A DNA stretch of 64,000 nt from Lacrimispora sphenoides (GTDB lineage: Bacteria; Bacillota; Clostridia; Lachnospirales; Lachnospiraceae): the NCBI RefSeq assembly GCF_900105215.1, contig NZ_FOIP01000001.1:1634001-1698000 (forward strand), given 5' to 3'. Both the position numbers and the translations under genes were made by a program. Shown here one piece after another: positions 17,371 through 26,190 of this stretch. Below the pieces are notes generated by a model. It saw only the letters and a program-made list of their open reading frames with translations. It did no database searches and was not told the DNA's origin. The stretch's first letter is position 1, and every line of letters begins with the position of its first letter.

Positions 17371-18018
17371 ATGAAGAAAACATGGATTATGGCAGTAGCT
17401 GTCTGTGCGGCAGTTTTATTTACAGCCTGTGGAAAATCTACAAAGAATACAGAAAGTGTGGCAAATACGGTAACGGAGAGTACGGCCCCTAGCTCTGAGA
17501 GTACGGGAGATGTAAGCCAGGAAGCGCCGGGCAACGGGGCAGAATTTAAGATACTGGCCGGCACGGTCAAAAAGGTTGGGGACAACTTAGAAAGCATGAC
17601 CGTGGAGAACGACGGCAAGGAAATGTCCTTTGACTTAAACGGTACGGTGGTGGAGACCTCCTATGCGCTGGAGCCGGAGGTGTCAGTTTCCGTTATCTAT
17701 AAAGGGGAAATTTCCGGCTCGGATGCTTCTAATGCCAAACCTGTCCTGGTATTGGATGGGCAGGAGAACATGAAGGTGCAGGAAGTGACCGGAAGCGTTA
17801 TGGACCAGGCCATGAGTACCTTTACCATTAAGACGGAATCCGGTGAAGAGATAGGGTTTATCAAGGACAACTGTGAGGGTCTGGACACTGATGTGCTTGG
17901 AGCCGCCACCGATGACAGCAATGGAAGCGGGGCCATGGTAAAGGTGACCTATGTGACCGTTGACTATGACGCAGGAAGCAAATCCAACTTCCCCTTAAGG
18001 GTGGAAGCCGCAAAGTAA
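17371..18018 (+). CDS. Lipoprotein of unknown function
   Basis: A 215-residue protein. Signal peptide with lipobox LFTAC (Cys about 20), a Ser/Thr/Glu linker to about residue 55, then two similar beta-rich segments (about 60-125 and 130-215) each of the form V-x-V-x-N/KTESGEE-F, suggesting a repeated small beta domain. I do not recognise the family. The ATG at 17371 is chosen because GAAGAGG lies seven bases away; the ATG at 17365 is too close to it. It is separated from the amino-acid importer by about 120 AT-rich bases and is probably independently transcribed. Confidence 0.7.
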   Translation: MKKTWIMAVAVCAAVLFTACGKSTKNTESVANTVTESTAPSSESTGDVSQEAPGNGAEFKILAGTVKKVGDNLESMTVENDGKEMSFDLNGTVVETSYALEPEVSVSVIYKGEISGSDASNAKPVLVLDGQENMKVQEVTGSVMDQAMSTFTIKTESGEEIGFIKDNCEGLDTDVLGAATDDSNGSGAMVKVTYVTVDYDAGSKSNFPLRVEAAK

Positions 18019-18236
18019 TTGATTAAAATCCCGAATATGCAGGCATAATTTAATCCGTGGAGACAAGCATTTCATAAGCCGAAGGCGTGATGAACTTCTT
18101 TTTCCAAGATAAAAAGCTTGCAAATTCGGGATTTTCATGTACAATAATAGAGATGACAGAAGAAGGGGCCAATGGACCCCTATTTTGATGATTTTGGCTA
18201 GAGAACGATAACCAGATTGCAGAAAGGGAATTTAAG

Positions 18237-19877
18237 ATGATCAGTGCACATAACGTAACATTAAGACTCGGGAAAAAAGCATTGTTTGAAGAGGTGAACA
18301 TTAAGTTTACTGAAGGCAACTGCTACGGGATGATTGGCGCCAATGGCGCGGGAAAGTCCACTTTCCTTAAAATACTTTCCGGTGAATTGGAGCCGACAAA
18401 CGGCGATATCGTCATAACGCCGGGACAGAGACTTTCCTTCTTAAAACAGGACCACTTTAAATATGACGGCTTCCAGGTGCTTGACACCGTTATTATGGGA
18501 AATGTCAGGCTTTATGAGATCATGAAAGAAAAAGATGCCATCTACATGAAAGAAGATTTCACCGATGAAGACGGTATCAAGGCAGCGGACTTAGAAGGTG
18601 AATTCGCTACCATGAACGGCTGGGAGGCAGAATCCGATGCGGCAAACCTCTTAAACGGCCTGGGAATCGATACAGATCTTCACTACAAATATATGAGTGA
18701 ATTAAATGGTGCTGAAAAGGTTAAGGTGCTTCTTGCCCAGGCTCTGTTCGGAAACCCGGACATCCTGCTTCTTGACGAGCCTACCAACCATTTGGATCTG
18801 GATGCCATTGCATGGCTTGAGGAATTCCTTATTAACTTTGAAAATACGGTAATCGTGGTTTCCCATGACCGTTACTTCTTAAATAAAGTCTGCACCCATA
18901 TCGCAGACATTGATTACAGTAAAATCCAGCTTTATGCAGGTAACTACGACTTCTGGTATGAGTCCAGCCAGCTGATGGTAAAGCAGATGAAGGAAGCCAA
19001 CCGGAAAAAGGAAGAAAAGATCAAGGAGCTGCAGGAATTTATCCAGCGTTTCTCCGCCAATGCTTCCAAATCCAAGCAGGCGACTTCCAGAAAGCGTGCG
19101 TTGGAGAAAATCGAACTGGATGACATCAAACCTTCCAGCCGTAAATATCCATACATTGATTTCCGTCCGGCTCGTGAAATCGGCAATGAGGTTATAACTG
19201 TTAATAATTTATCAAAGACCATTGACGGAGTAAAGATTTTAGACAATATCTCCTTTACCTTAACCCGTGAGGATAAGGTGGCTCTGGTGGGACCCAATGA
19301 GATGGCAAAGACCATTCTCTTCAAGATTCTTGCAGGGGAAATGGAGCCTGATGAGGGCGATTACAAATGGGGCCTTACCACCAGCCAGTGCTATTTCCCG
19401 AAGGACAACACAGCGGAGTTTGCTAACGATGATACCATCGTTGACTGGCTGACCCAGTATTCTCCGGAAAAGGAAGCCACTTATGTGCGCGGATTCCTTG
19501 GCCGTATGCTGTTTGCCGGAGAGGATGGCGTAAAAAAGGTACGGGTATTGTCCGGTGGAGAAAAGGTGCGCTGCATGCTTTCCAAGCTGATGATTTCCGG
19601 TGCTAACGTGCTGATGCTTGACGAGCCTACGGACCATTTGGATATGGAGTCTATCACGGCACTCAATAATGGTCTGGTAAAATTCCAGGGAGTTCTGATT
19701 TTCTCCTCCCGTGACCACCAGATCGTTGAGACAACGGCTAACCGTATTATGGAGATCGTAAACGGACAGCTGATCGATAAGATTACCACCTACGACGAGT
19801 ATCTGGCGAGTGATGAAATGGCTCGTAAGAGACAGGTATTTACCTTGACCGAGGAACAGGTAGAAGAGAATAAATAG
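18237..19877 (+). CDS. ABC-F ATPase (YkpA/YbiT-like) with one degenerate ATP site
   Basis: A 546-residue soluble protein with two ABC domains and the ABC-F linker between them, without membrane part; ABC-F proteins act on ribosomes. Domain 1 has a normal Walker A (GANGAGKST), Walker B (ILLLDEPTNHLD) and H-loop (VSHDR), but its signature is LNGAE (156-160) and not LSGGE. Domain 2 has a normal signature LSGGE and Walker B (VLMLDEPTDHLD), but its Walker A is GPNEMAKT (352-359) and its H-loop histidine is Arg492. Because each ATP site pairs one Walker A with the other domain's signature, one composite site is normal and the other degenerate. Some of this may be usual for the YkpA branch. It has an independent leader of about 220 bases and a strong terminator. 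Confidence 0.88.
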   Translation: MISAHNVTLRLGKKALFEEVNIKFTEGNCYGMIGANGAGKSTFLKILSGELEPTNGDIVITPGQRLSFLKQDHFKYDGFQVLDTVIMGNVRLYEIMKEKDAIYMKEDFTDEDGIKAADLEGEFATMNGWEAESDAANLLNGLGIDTDLHYKYMSELNGAEKVKVLLAQALFGNPDILLLDEPTNHLDLDAIAWLEEFLINFENTVIVVSHDRYFLNKVCTHIADIDYSKIQLYAGNYDFWYESSQLMVKQMKEANRKKEEKIKELQEFIQRFSANASKSKQATSRKRALEKIELDDIKPSSRKYPYIDFRPAREIGNEVITVNNLSKTIDGVKILDNISFTLTREDKVALVGPNEMAKTILFKILAGEMEPDEGDYKWGLTTSQCYFPKDNTAEFANDDTIVDWLTQYSPEKEATYVRGFLGRMLFAGEDGVKKVRVLSGGEKVRCMLSKLMISGANVLMLDEPTDHLDMESITALNNGLVKFQGVLIFSSRDHQIVETTANRIMEIVNGQLIDKITTYDEYLASDEMARKRQVFTLTEEQVEENK

Positions 19878-19904
19878 ATTTTATCATGATTCCTGTGAGG
19901 GCAG

Positions 19905-19943
19905 CAGCCTGGCAATTTAAAAATTACCAGGCTGTAATTTTTT
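19905..19943 (+). terminator. Intrinsic terminator of the ABC-F gene
   Basis: CAGCCTGGCAATTT (19905-19918) pairs with AAATTACCAGGCTG (19921-19934), followed by TAATTTTTT. Confidence 0.85.
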
Positions 19944-20028
19944 ACTTAAAAAGAGGTTTCGAAAACAGCAGGATAATAGTATGATAGAAGAAAAGCGGGC
20001 AAGAAGAAACGCAATGAAAGGATTTGGT

Positions 20029-21051
20029 ATGACCATGGTTACAATGGAGGAAGTTGCCAAGGCTGCACACGTATCTCGTGCTACCGTATCAAGAGTATTA
20101 TCGAATCATCCATCTATCACGATGGAAACCCGAAGCAATGTCATGTATTGGGTAAGAAAGCTGGGATATGAACCGAATCAGGTGGCGCAGAGCCTGGCAG
20201 GAAACAGGACCAATCTGATCGGTGTGTTATTTTCCGATTTATCCAATCCATTGTATGCCTCATTGATGACATCCATCGTACACGGGGCTGAAATATACGG
20301 GTATAATGTTATTCTCGGCGATGCGCAGAGAGAAAAGGCGAGGGAAGCCAGCATCATCAACGGATTTAAAAGGCGGAAGGTAGACGGGATTATTGTAAGA
20401 CCGATCGGAACTCCTAATAAAAAATTATACAGCGGAATAGGCATTCCCATGGTCAGCCTTTTTAAGCGGACGGAAAAGAAGAATATTATCATCAGTTCAG
20501 AAGAAGGGGGCATTCAGGTAGCAAGGCATTTTTGCGAGCTTGGACATAGAAATATCGGTTATATAGGTCCCATAAGATCCCTGGCCGGAAATAACAAATT
20601 AGAAGGATTCCGTTCAGAGCTTGAAAAGAACGGGCTGAAATTAAAAGCTGTTCTTGAATGCAATCAGCATGAGACGGTGGAAAATCAAAGGGTCTATGAA
20701 ATCATCAGCCAGTATTTTAAGGATCATGATCCCGAAAAAGTAACTGCCTGGTTTGCACACAGCGATATCGCTGCCAGTGATGTCATAAAGGCATTAACAG
20801 AATATGGCCTGGAGGTGCCGAAAGATGTGATTGTATGTGGTTATAACAATACGCTGTTGGCCAGAAAGATGATTCCAACGCTGTCTTCCGTGGCCTCGCC
20901 GATCGAAGAAATTGCAAAGAGTGCGGTAGGCATGCTGCTGAATGGAATAAATGGGAATATGGAAGAGGAATTGATTCAACTTTCTCCAAGGCTGGTAATA
21001 CGTGAATCAACCTCCAGGGAACTTGTACAATCAGCACAAATAGAAATTTAA
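20029..21051 (+). CDS. LacI-family transcriptional regulator
   Basis: A 340-residue LacI-type repressor. The helix-turn-helix and hinge occupy the N-terminus (TMEEVAKAAHVSRATVSRVL, then YEPNQVAQSLAG), followed by the periplasmic-binding-like effector domain beginning LIGVLFSDLSNPLYASL. The start is uncertain: ATG 20029 has AAAGGA six bases upstream; ATGs at 20014 and 19981 are in frame. It precedes a PTS permease, a glycosidase-like gene and a dehydrogenase on the same strand and most likely controls them, binding the palindrome at 21127-21140. The effector would be the imported sugar or its phosphate. Confidence 0.88.
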   Translation: MTMVTMEEVAKAAHVSRATVSRVLSNHPSITMETRSNVMYWVRKLGYEPNQVAQSLAGNRTNLIGVLFSDLSNPLYASLMTSIVHGAEIYGYNVILGDAQREKAREASIINGFKRRKVDGIIVRPIGTPNKKLYSGIGIPMVSLFKRTEKKNIIISSEEGGIQVARHFCELGHRNIGYIGPIRSLAGNNKLEGFRSELEKNGLKLKAVLECNQHETVENQRVYEIISQYFKDHDPEKVTAWFAHSDIAASDVIKALTEYGLEVPKDVIVCGYNNTLLARKMIPTLSSVASPIEEIAKSAVGMLLNGINGNMEEELIQLSPRLVIRESTSRELVQSAQIEI

Positions 21052-21086
21052 AAATAGGGCATTATATATAAAAATCACATGACATC

Positions 21087-21113
21087 TTGACAGCTGACCA
21101 CTTCTGTTATATT
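21087..21113 (+). promoter_or_regulatory. Promoter of the PTS-glycosidase-dehydrogenase operon
   Basis: TTGACA at 21087-21092 and TATATT at 21108-21113 (spacer 15, rather short; TATTCT at 21110 would give 17). The palindrome at 21127-21140 lies just downstream, over or near the start site. Confidence 0.5.
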
Positions 21114-21126
21114 CTTAATAAATAAA

Positions 21127-21140
21127 TGAACGCGCGTACA
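21127..21140 (+). promoter_or_regulatory. LacI-type operator candidate
   Basis: TGAACGCGCGTACA is a near-perfect 14-base palindrome with a central CG, the form bound by LacI/GalR proteins. It lies about 28 bases before the EIIBC start codon, downstream of the promoter, where a bound repressor would block transcription. It differs from the CcpA cre consensus at two symmetric positions, favouring the local LacI protein over CcpA. Confidence 0.6.
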
Positions 21141-21168
21141 TTGTTGCATAAAAACCAAGGAGGATCAT

Positions 21169-22536
21169 ATGAGTAAAGAAAGACAAACAGCTGAACAGAT
21201 TCTGGTTCACGTTGGCGGTCAAGAGAATATTTTAAACGTAGAGCATTGCGCTACGAGATTAAGGCTTGTTCTTAAAGATGGAGCAAAGTTTAACAAGAAA
21301 GAAATAGAACAAATTGACGGAGTAAAAGGAAGCTTTCTGGCATCCGGGCAACACCAGGTTATTTTGGGGACGGGATTTGTGAACAAGGTATATGCAGAGT
21401 TCCTTGAGATCACAAAGCTGGACAGCGCGAACATGATGTCTAAATCAGAAGCTACGGCAGCAAATATGAATGTCTTTCAAAAGGCATCGAGGCTGCTGGG
21501 AGATGTATTTTTTCCTATCATACCGATCTTAGTTGCAACAGGTCTTTTCATGGGGCTGCGCAGCTTTATTACTAATCTTGGTGTGGAATTAGACCCTACA
21601 TTCCTGGCCTTGTCCCAGGTATTGATCGATACTGCATTTGCATTTCTTCCGGCACTGGTGACGTATTCCGTCATGAAACGGTCCGGCGCTTCACCCGCAC
21701 TGGGGATTGTAATCGGTCTTATGCTGGTGGCCCCGCAGCTTCCCAACGCGAATCAGGTGGCCAGCGGAAAAATTGAGCCTATCTATTTAAGCCTGCTGAA
21801 CTTAAACATTCCGATCATAGGGTACCAGGGTTCCGTATTGCCGGCATTGATTCTGGGTGTGATTGCGGCCAAAATTGAAAAGGGCCTTCGAAAAATCGTA
21901 CCGGATGTTCTGGATTTGATTGTTACTCCATTCGTTACACTTTTTTCCAGCATGGTCATAGGTTTAATTATCATAGGGCCTGTCATGCATATAGTCGAAA
22001 AGGGACTGGTTGCGGCCATTTCTTTCCTGATGAATATTCCGTTTGGAATAGGAGGGTTTATTGTTGGAGCACTGCAGCAGGCGGTGGTGATCACAGGACT
22101 CCATCATACATTTAAAGCATTTGAAATAGAGCTGCTTGCCAATACAGGTGCCAATCCATTTAATGCTCTGGTCTGCGGCGCAATCGTTGCTCAGGGGGCG
22201 GCAGGCATTGCGGCGGCACTTAAAACAAAGAACAAAAAACAGAAATCACTGTATCTTACATCTGCGGTGCCTGCATTTTTAGGAATTACAGAGCCGCTTA
22301 TTTTCGGCGGGAATCTGCCAAGACTGGTGCCATTTGTCTGCGGCTGTATCGGTGGCGGTTTTGCCGGTATATTCGCTTCTGTTTCAGGGCTTGCAGGAAC
22401 CGGAATGTCGATCACCGCAATACCCGGAATTTTATTGTATTTAAATGGGCAGCTTGGAAAATATCTAATTGCATGTGCCATTGGATTTGCAGTAGCATTT
22501 GTATTGACCTATGTGTTTTATAAGTCTGAAGAATAG
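21169..22536 (+). CDS. PTS sugar permease, EIIB-EIIC (glucose/sucrose superfamily)
   Basis: A 455-residue two-domain PTS permease. Residues 1-80 are EIIB with the phosphorylated Cys27 in NVEHCATRLRL; residues 105-450 are the membrane EIIC domain with about ten helices and the conserved TAVPAFLGITEPLIFG-like loop (SAVPAFLGITEPLIFGGNL). No EIIA domain is fused and none is encoded in the operon, so phosphate must come from a EIIA elsewhere. The subfamily covers sucrose, trehalose, beta-glucoside and MurNAc carriers; I cannot choose. AAGGAGG precedes the start. Confidence 0.9.
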   Translation: MSKERQTAEQILVHVGGQENILNVEHCATRLRLVLKDGAKFNKKEIEQIDGVKGSFLASGQHQVILGTGFVNKVYAEFLEITKLDSANMMSKSEATAANMNVFQKASRLLGDVFFPIIPILVATGLFMGLRSFITNLGVELDPTFLALSQVLIDTAFAFLPALVTYSVMKRSGASPALGIVIGLMLVAPQLPNANQVASGKIEPIYLSLLNLNIPIIGYQGSVLPALILGVIAAKIEKGLRKIVPDVLDLIVTPFVTLFSSMVIGLIIIGPVMHIVEKGLVAAISFLMNIPFGIGGFIVGALQQAVVITGLHHTFKAFEIELLANTGANPFNALVCGAIVAQGAAGIAAALKTKNKKQKSLYLTSAVPAFLGITEPLIFGGNLPRLVPFVCGCIGGGFAGIFASVSGLAGTGMSITAIPGILLYLNGQLGKYLIACAIGFAVAFVLTYVFYKSEE

Positions 22537-22559
22537 TTAAACGTATAGTAAGGAGTATC

Positions 22560-24191
22560 ATGGAACGATTATATAATAATATAACGCTGCCGGATTCGTG
22601 GCCGCCGCATTACAGAGAAGAAACATTGGATAAGCCGCTACGCGTTCCATATCTGGAGAACAAACCGGATTATATCGATATATCGGTTGGCAGGCAATTG
22701 TTTGTGGACGATTTTTTGATTTGTGAGACGGATCTGATCAGAGAGTTCGGGAAACCGCAGGTCTTGGAGAAACCTGTTTTATGGCCACAGACCAGCATGG
22801 AACTAAATGACGGATATTGTACATGCGCCTGCCCCTTCAATGGCGGAGTGTTTTATGATGCTCAAAGCCGGAAATTTAAAATGTGGTATCATGCAGGCTG
22901 GTTTGATGGCAGCGCTTACGCGGAAAGTGACGATGGGTTCCGGTGGAAACGGCTAAGCCAGATCTCTACCGGGCACTCGGACCGGGTGCTTAAGCACATT
23001 CCGGGTTATATGAGAGATGGAGATGCCGTATGGCTGGATGAGTATGCCGGGACCCCGGATGAAAGATATAAGATGCTGGTGTTTTACCGGTGTTTTGAGG
23101 AAGATTACAAATATTACCACCGCAAGCCCAAACATGCGCATGATGATCCAGCCTCTGTTCCTCCCAAGGAAATAACGGTATTATATAAGTCCGCAGATGG
23201 AATACATTGGGAGGAAGTCGGTACAACAAGCCATTCCGGGGACAATACGACCTTCTTTTATAATCCATTCCGTAAAAAATGGATCTACAGCTTGAGGACC
23301 TTTTCTGAGCTGGACAGCAGGGTAAGGGTACGCAGCTATTATGAGACCGACGATTTTTACAAAGGCAGCCGGTGGTCAACAGATGATCTAAGCTTCTGGG
23401 CGAGAACAGATATATACGATAAGCCGGATCGGGATCTTGGATATTATACGCAGCTGTATAATCTGGATGCAGTGGCATACGAAAGCGTGATGCTTGGTAT
23501 TTACTCCGTATTTATGGGACCTCCGAATTTTGTATGTGAAAAAACCGGGCTTCCAAAGATCAATGATTTAAAGATCGCTTTCAGCAGGGATGGGTTCCAC
23601 TTTGACAGGCCTACTTATGAGGATTTTTTAAGCTCTTCGAGGAAAGAAGGAAGCTGGGATTACGGATACCTGCATCCGGCTAACGGTATTTGCACGGTGG
23701 CAGGAGATGAACTTTATTTTTACTATTCTGCATTTTCAGGTCAATCGCCTCATTTCGGCAGCCATAAATACTCAGGCGGAGCCGTGGGGATGGCAAAACT
23801 GAGGCGTGACGGGTTCGCCGGCATGAAGGCTTATTCAAAGGGATCATTAACAACAGAGATTTTAAAATATCAGGGAGAGTTCCTGTTTGTAAATGCAGAC
23901 TGCACAGGAGGGAAACTGTCAGCCGAAATTCTGGATCCGGAGGGAAATGTGATTCCGGGATATTCCGGGCAGGATTGCATTGTGATGACGGAGGATAAGA
24001 CAAAATACCGGATCACCTGGCAGGATAAAAAAAGTTTAAAGGATGTAAGGCAGGATAAAATCCGAATCAGATTTACGCTGGACCATGCCACAATATATGC
24101 TTTTTGGATCACGGAAAGTGAAGAAGGGAAAAGCCATGGTTATCTTGCGGCAGGATCTTTGGAGCTTAAAGCCGGAAATAAAGATGACTAA
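22560..24191 (+). CDS. Beta-propeller glycoside-hydrolase-like protein, cytoplasmic
   Basis: A 543-residue protein without signal peptide. The VGRQLFVDDFLI segment (about residue 42), followed by GGVFYDAQSRKFKMWYHAGW, SDDGFRWKR, KSADGIHWEEVG and FSRDGFHFDRPTYEDFL, shows repeated D-G-x-x-W blades of the five-bladed propeller typical of GH32/43-like hydrolases; similar LFVDD-L-I proteins occur widely in Bacteroidetes and Planctomycetes without a defined substrate. A small C-terminal beta domain (about 440-540) follows. Its place between a PTS permease and a dehydrogenase implies action on an imported, phosphorylated glycoside. The exact family and catalytic residues are not assigned. Confidence 0.65.
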   Translation: MERLYNNITLPDSWPPHYREETLDKPLRVPYLENKPDYIDISVGRQLFVDDFLICETDLIREFGKPQVLEKPVLWPQTSMELNDGYCTCACPFNGGVFYDAQSRKFKMWYHAGWFDGSAYAESDDGFRWKRLSQISTGHSDRVLKHIPGYMRDGDAVWLDEYAGTPDERYKMLVFYRCFEEDYKYYHRKPKHAHDDPASVPPKEITVLYKSADGIHWEEVGTTSHSGDNTTFFYNPFRKKWIYSLRTFSELDSRVRVRSYYETDDFYKGSRWSTDDLSFWARTDIYDKPDRDLGYYTQLYNLDAVAYESVMLGIYSVFMGPPNFVCEKTGLPKINDLKIAFSRDGFHFDRPTYEDFLSSSRKEGSWDYGYLHPANGICTVAGDELYFYYSAFSGQSPHFGSHKYSGGAVGMAKLRRDGFAGMKAYSKGSLTTEILKYQGEFLFVNADCTGGKLSAEILDPEGNVIPGYSGQDCIVMTEDKTKYRITWQDKKSLKDVRQDKIRIRFTLDHATIYAFWITESEEGKSHGYLAAGSLELKAGNKDD

Positions 24192-24246
24192 AGGACTAAA
24201 CGCATATTTAGCAGTTTATTATATCTGTTAAGGAGAATGATTCAAG

Positions 24247-25248
24247 ATGAGAGTTCCATATGAAACAATGGTAAGAGAGTTTAAAAGAGTGCTTGTAAAA
24301 AAAGGCTTTCGTGAAGAGAGAGCAGAGGCTGCGGCCGTAATTTTCGCGCAGAACAGCCTTGCGGGTGTTTATTCCCATGGGCTTAACCGCTTTCCCAGGG
24401 TGGTGGAATATCTGGAGAAAGGGGAGATAAATCCGGACCTGGAGGCTGTGTGCGAGCTTAAGATGGGAGCATTTGAACGCTGGAACGGCCTAAGGGGATT
24501 CGGCCCGCTGAATGCAAAGCTCGCCATGGACAGGGCCTGTGAACTGGCAAAGCAATATGGGATCGGTATCGTGGCTCTGGGCAACAACAACCATTGGATG
24601 CGCGGCGGAAGCTATGGGTTTCAGGCGGCGGACCAGGGCTGTATCGGCATCTGTTGGTCAAATACCTGTCCGAATATGCCGGCGTGGGGAGGAAAAGACC
24701 GGAAGATCGGCAACAATCCCATCATTTTTGCAGTTCCCAGAAGCGACGGCCGGCATGTTGTGATTGATTGTGCGGTCTCCCAGTTTTCTTATGGGAAGCT
24801 GGAAGAGTATAAGCTGAAGGGGCAAATGCTTCCGGTGCCGGGCGGCTATGACACTAAAGGAAATTTAAGCACTGATCCGGCCGAAATTGAGAAGAGCTGG
24901 CGGGTATTGCCTATGGGATACTGGAAAGGCAGCGGTATTTCTATTGCCCTTGATTTAATTGGGACGGTTCTGACCAATGGGAATTCCGTCCATACCATAG
25001 CTGGGTTTGGAGATGAGATAGGGCTTTCCCAGGTGATGATCGCCATAGACCCGTCAAAAGCGAACAGTCCGGAGCTTACGGATCAGATCATCGCTGATAT
25101 CATCGCTGATATCAAGTCCTCTGAGCCGGCAGTGGAAAACGGTGAGGTGCTGTATCCGGGAGAACCGGAGGCGATCGCTATGAGGGATAACATGGCAAAC
25201 GGAATACCGGTTGCAGAAGAAAAATGGAGCCAGGTGCTTGCGATGTAA
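24247..25248 (+). CDS. YiaK-type 2,3-diketo-L-gulonate / 3-dehydro-L-gulonate dehydrogenase
   Basis: A 333-residue member of the malate/L-lactate dehydrogenase (Ldh2) family, closest in pattern to YiaK/DlgD: the SHG motif (VYSHGLNRFPR), the ALGNNNHWMRGGSYG segment, ICWSNTCPNMPAWGG and GNNPIIFAVP. These NAD(P)H enzymes reduce 2-keto acids such as 2,3-diketo-L-gulonate. Here it is the last gene after a LacI regulator, PTS permease and glycosidase-like gene, so its substrate is probably an oxidised sugar or uronate released from that glycoside. A 12-base tandem duplication near 25090 encodes IADIIADI. AAGGAG precedes the ATG and a strong terminator follows. Confidence 0.85.
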   Translation: MRVPYETMVREFKRVLVKKGFREERAEAAAVIFAQNSLAGVYSHGLNRFPRVVEYLEKGEINPDLEAVCELKMGAFERWNGLRGFGPLNAKLAMDRACELAKQYGIGIVALGNNNHWMRGGSYGFQAADQGCIGICWSNTCPNMPAWGGKDRKIGNNPIIFAVPRSDGRHVVIDCAVSQFSYGKLEEYKLKGQMLPVPGGYDTKGNLSTDPAEIEKSWRVLPMGYWKGSGISIALDLIGTVLTNGNSVHTIAGFGDEIGLSQVMIAIDPSKANSPELTDQIIADIIADIKSSEPAVENGEVLYPGEPEAIAMRDNMANGIPVAEEKWSQVLAM

Positions 25249-25275
25249 GCAGAGTGTGTGATATAAGAAGAGAGG

Positions 25276-25320
25276 CCTCCCGGGCAGATAGTCGAAAGCT
25301 ATTTGTCCGGGGGTTTTTTT
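25276..25320 (+). terminator. Intrinsic terminator of the sugar operon
   Basis: CCTCCCGGGCAGATAG pairs (with G-U pairs) with CTATTTGTCCGGGGG, followed by seven T. It separates the dehydrogenase gene from cbiQ. Confidence 0.88.
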
Positions 25321-25376
25321 ACATGATTGCACGATCCTTCCGTATAGCGTATAATCAGCTTGTAAAGGAGGTGAGA

Positions 25377-26147
25377 ATGATCGATACCATTGATTATTAT
25401 GCCTATGCTTCCCGTATGAGGGGATGGAATCCATACCTTAAGGCGGCGGTGGCAGTGGCTGCGCTGTTTATTTGCATTGCAGCACATGATGCATGGGTAT
25501 CCGGGGCGGTTATTTTATCCATGGGTGGGATTACCATTCTGGTGGGAGGTCTTTCCGGGAGGAAATACCTGGCGTTTTTAAGGATCCCGCTTGCATTTCT
25601 TGTTTTGGGGACGGCTGCCGTTATAATGGATATTTCTAAGGCGCCTTACGGACGGGTCCTGGTTTCGGTGCGTGGATATTATCTGTATCTGACGGAAGGT
25701 GGGCTGGAACTGGCTTTTTGTCTGGTTTTAAAGGCTATGGCCTCATTAAGTGCCATGTATATGCTGGTGCTTTCCACTCCGGCAAGCGAGGTGATCTGTG
25801 TGTTCCGAAGACTCCATGTTCCGAAGATTATTGTTGAACTGATGAATATGATTTACCGGTTTATCTTTGTGATGACGGATACTCAGTGCCGCATGAGGCA
25901 GGCGGCTGAGTCAAGGCTGGGATACTGCGACTTTAAGACCTCCTGTTGGTCATTTGGGAGTACGGCCGGCAATTTATTCTTGGTTTCCCTAAAAAAGGCC
26001 GGAGTTTATTATGACGCCATGACTGCACGGTGTTATGATGGGGAGCTTTTATTTCTGGAGGAGGAGAAAAAGGTGAAAGGCTGGCAGATCGGGGCTGCAG
26101 CCGGTTATTTTGTATTTCTGGTTCTGGTGTGGAGGATGGCAGGGTAG
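25377..26147 (+). CDS. cbiQ: Cobalt ECF transporter T component
   Basis: A 256-residue membrane protein of the CbiQ family, the scaffold linking the ATPase dimer to the substrate-binding unit of the cobalt importer. The N-terminal IDTIDYYAYASRMRGWNPYLKAA is characteristic, followed by about five helices, with the coupling-helix region containing RRLHVPKIIVELMNMIYRFIF and AAESRLGYCDF. The ATG at 25377 is preceded by AAAGGAGGTGAG. It lies upstream of cbiO, and the pair is separated from cbiMN by the cobalamin riboswitch. Confidence 0.9.
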   Translation: MIDTIDYYAYASRMRGWNPYLKAAVAVAALFICIAAHDAWVSGAVILSMGGITILVGGLSGRKYLAFLRIPLAFLVLGTAAVIMDISKAPYGRVLVSVRGYYLYLTEGGLELAFCLVLKAMASLSAMYMLVLSTPASEVICVFRRLHVPKIIVELMNMIYRFIFVMTDTQCRMRQAAESRLGYCDFKTSCWSFGSTAGNLFLVSLKKAGVYYDAMTARCYDGELLFLEEEKKVKGWQIGAAAGYFVFLVLVWRMAG

Positions 26148-26190
26148 CCTTGCTGCTGGATCAAAGCAGATGATAAGGAGTTGAAGGAAA

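Noticed and set aside
21127..21140. CcpA cre site
   Set aside because: Two symmetric mismatches to the cre consensus and the position beside a LacI gene favour the local regulator; kept as a LacI operator.
25090..25113. Tandem 12-base repeat near the end of the YiaK-type gene
   Set aside because: It keeps the frame and encodes a short helical repeat (IADI twice), so it looks like a harmless in-frame duplication.
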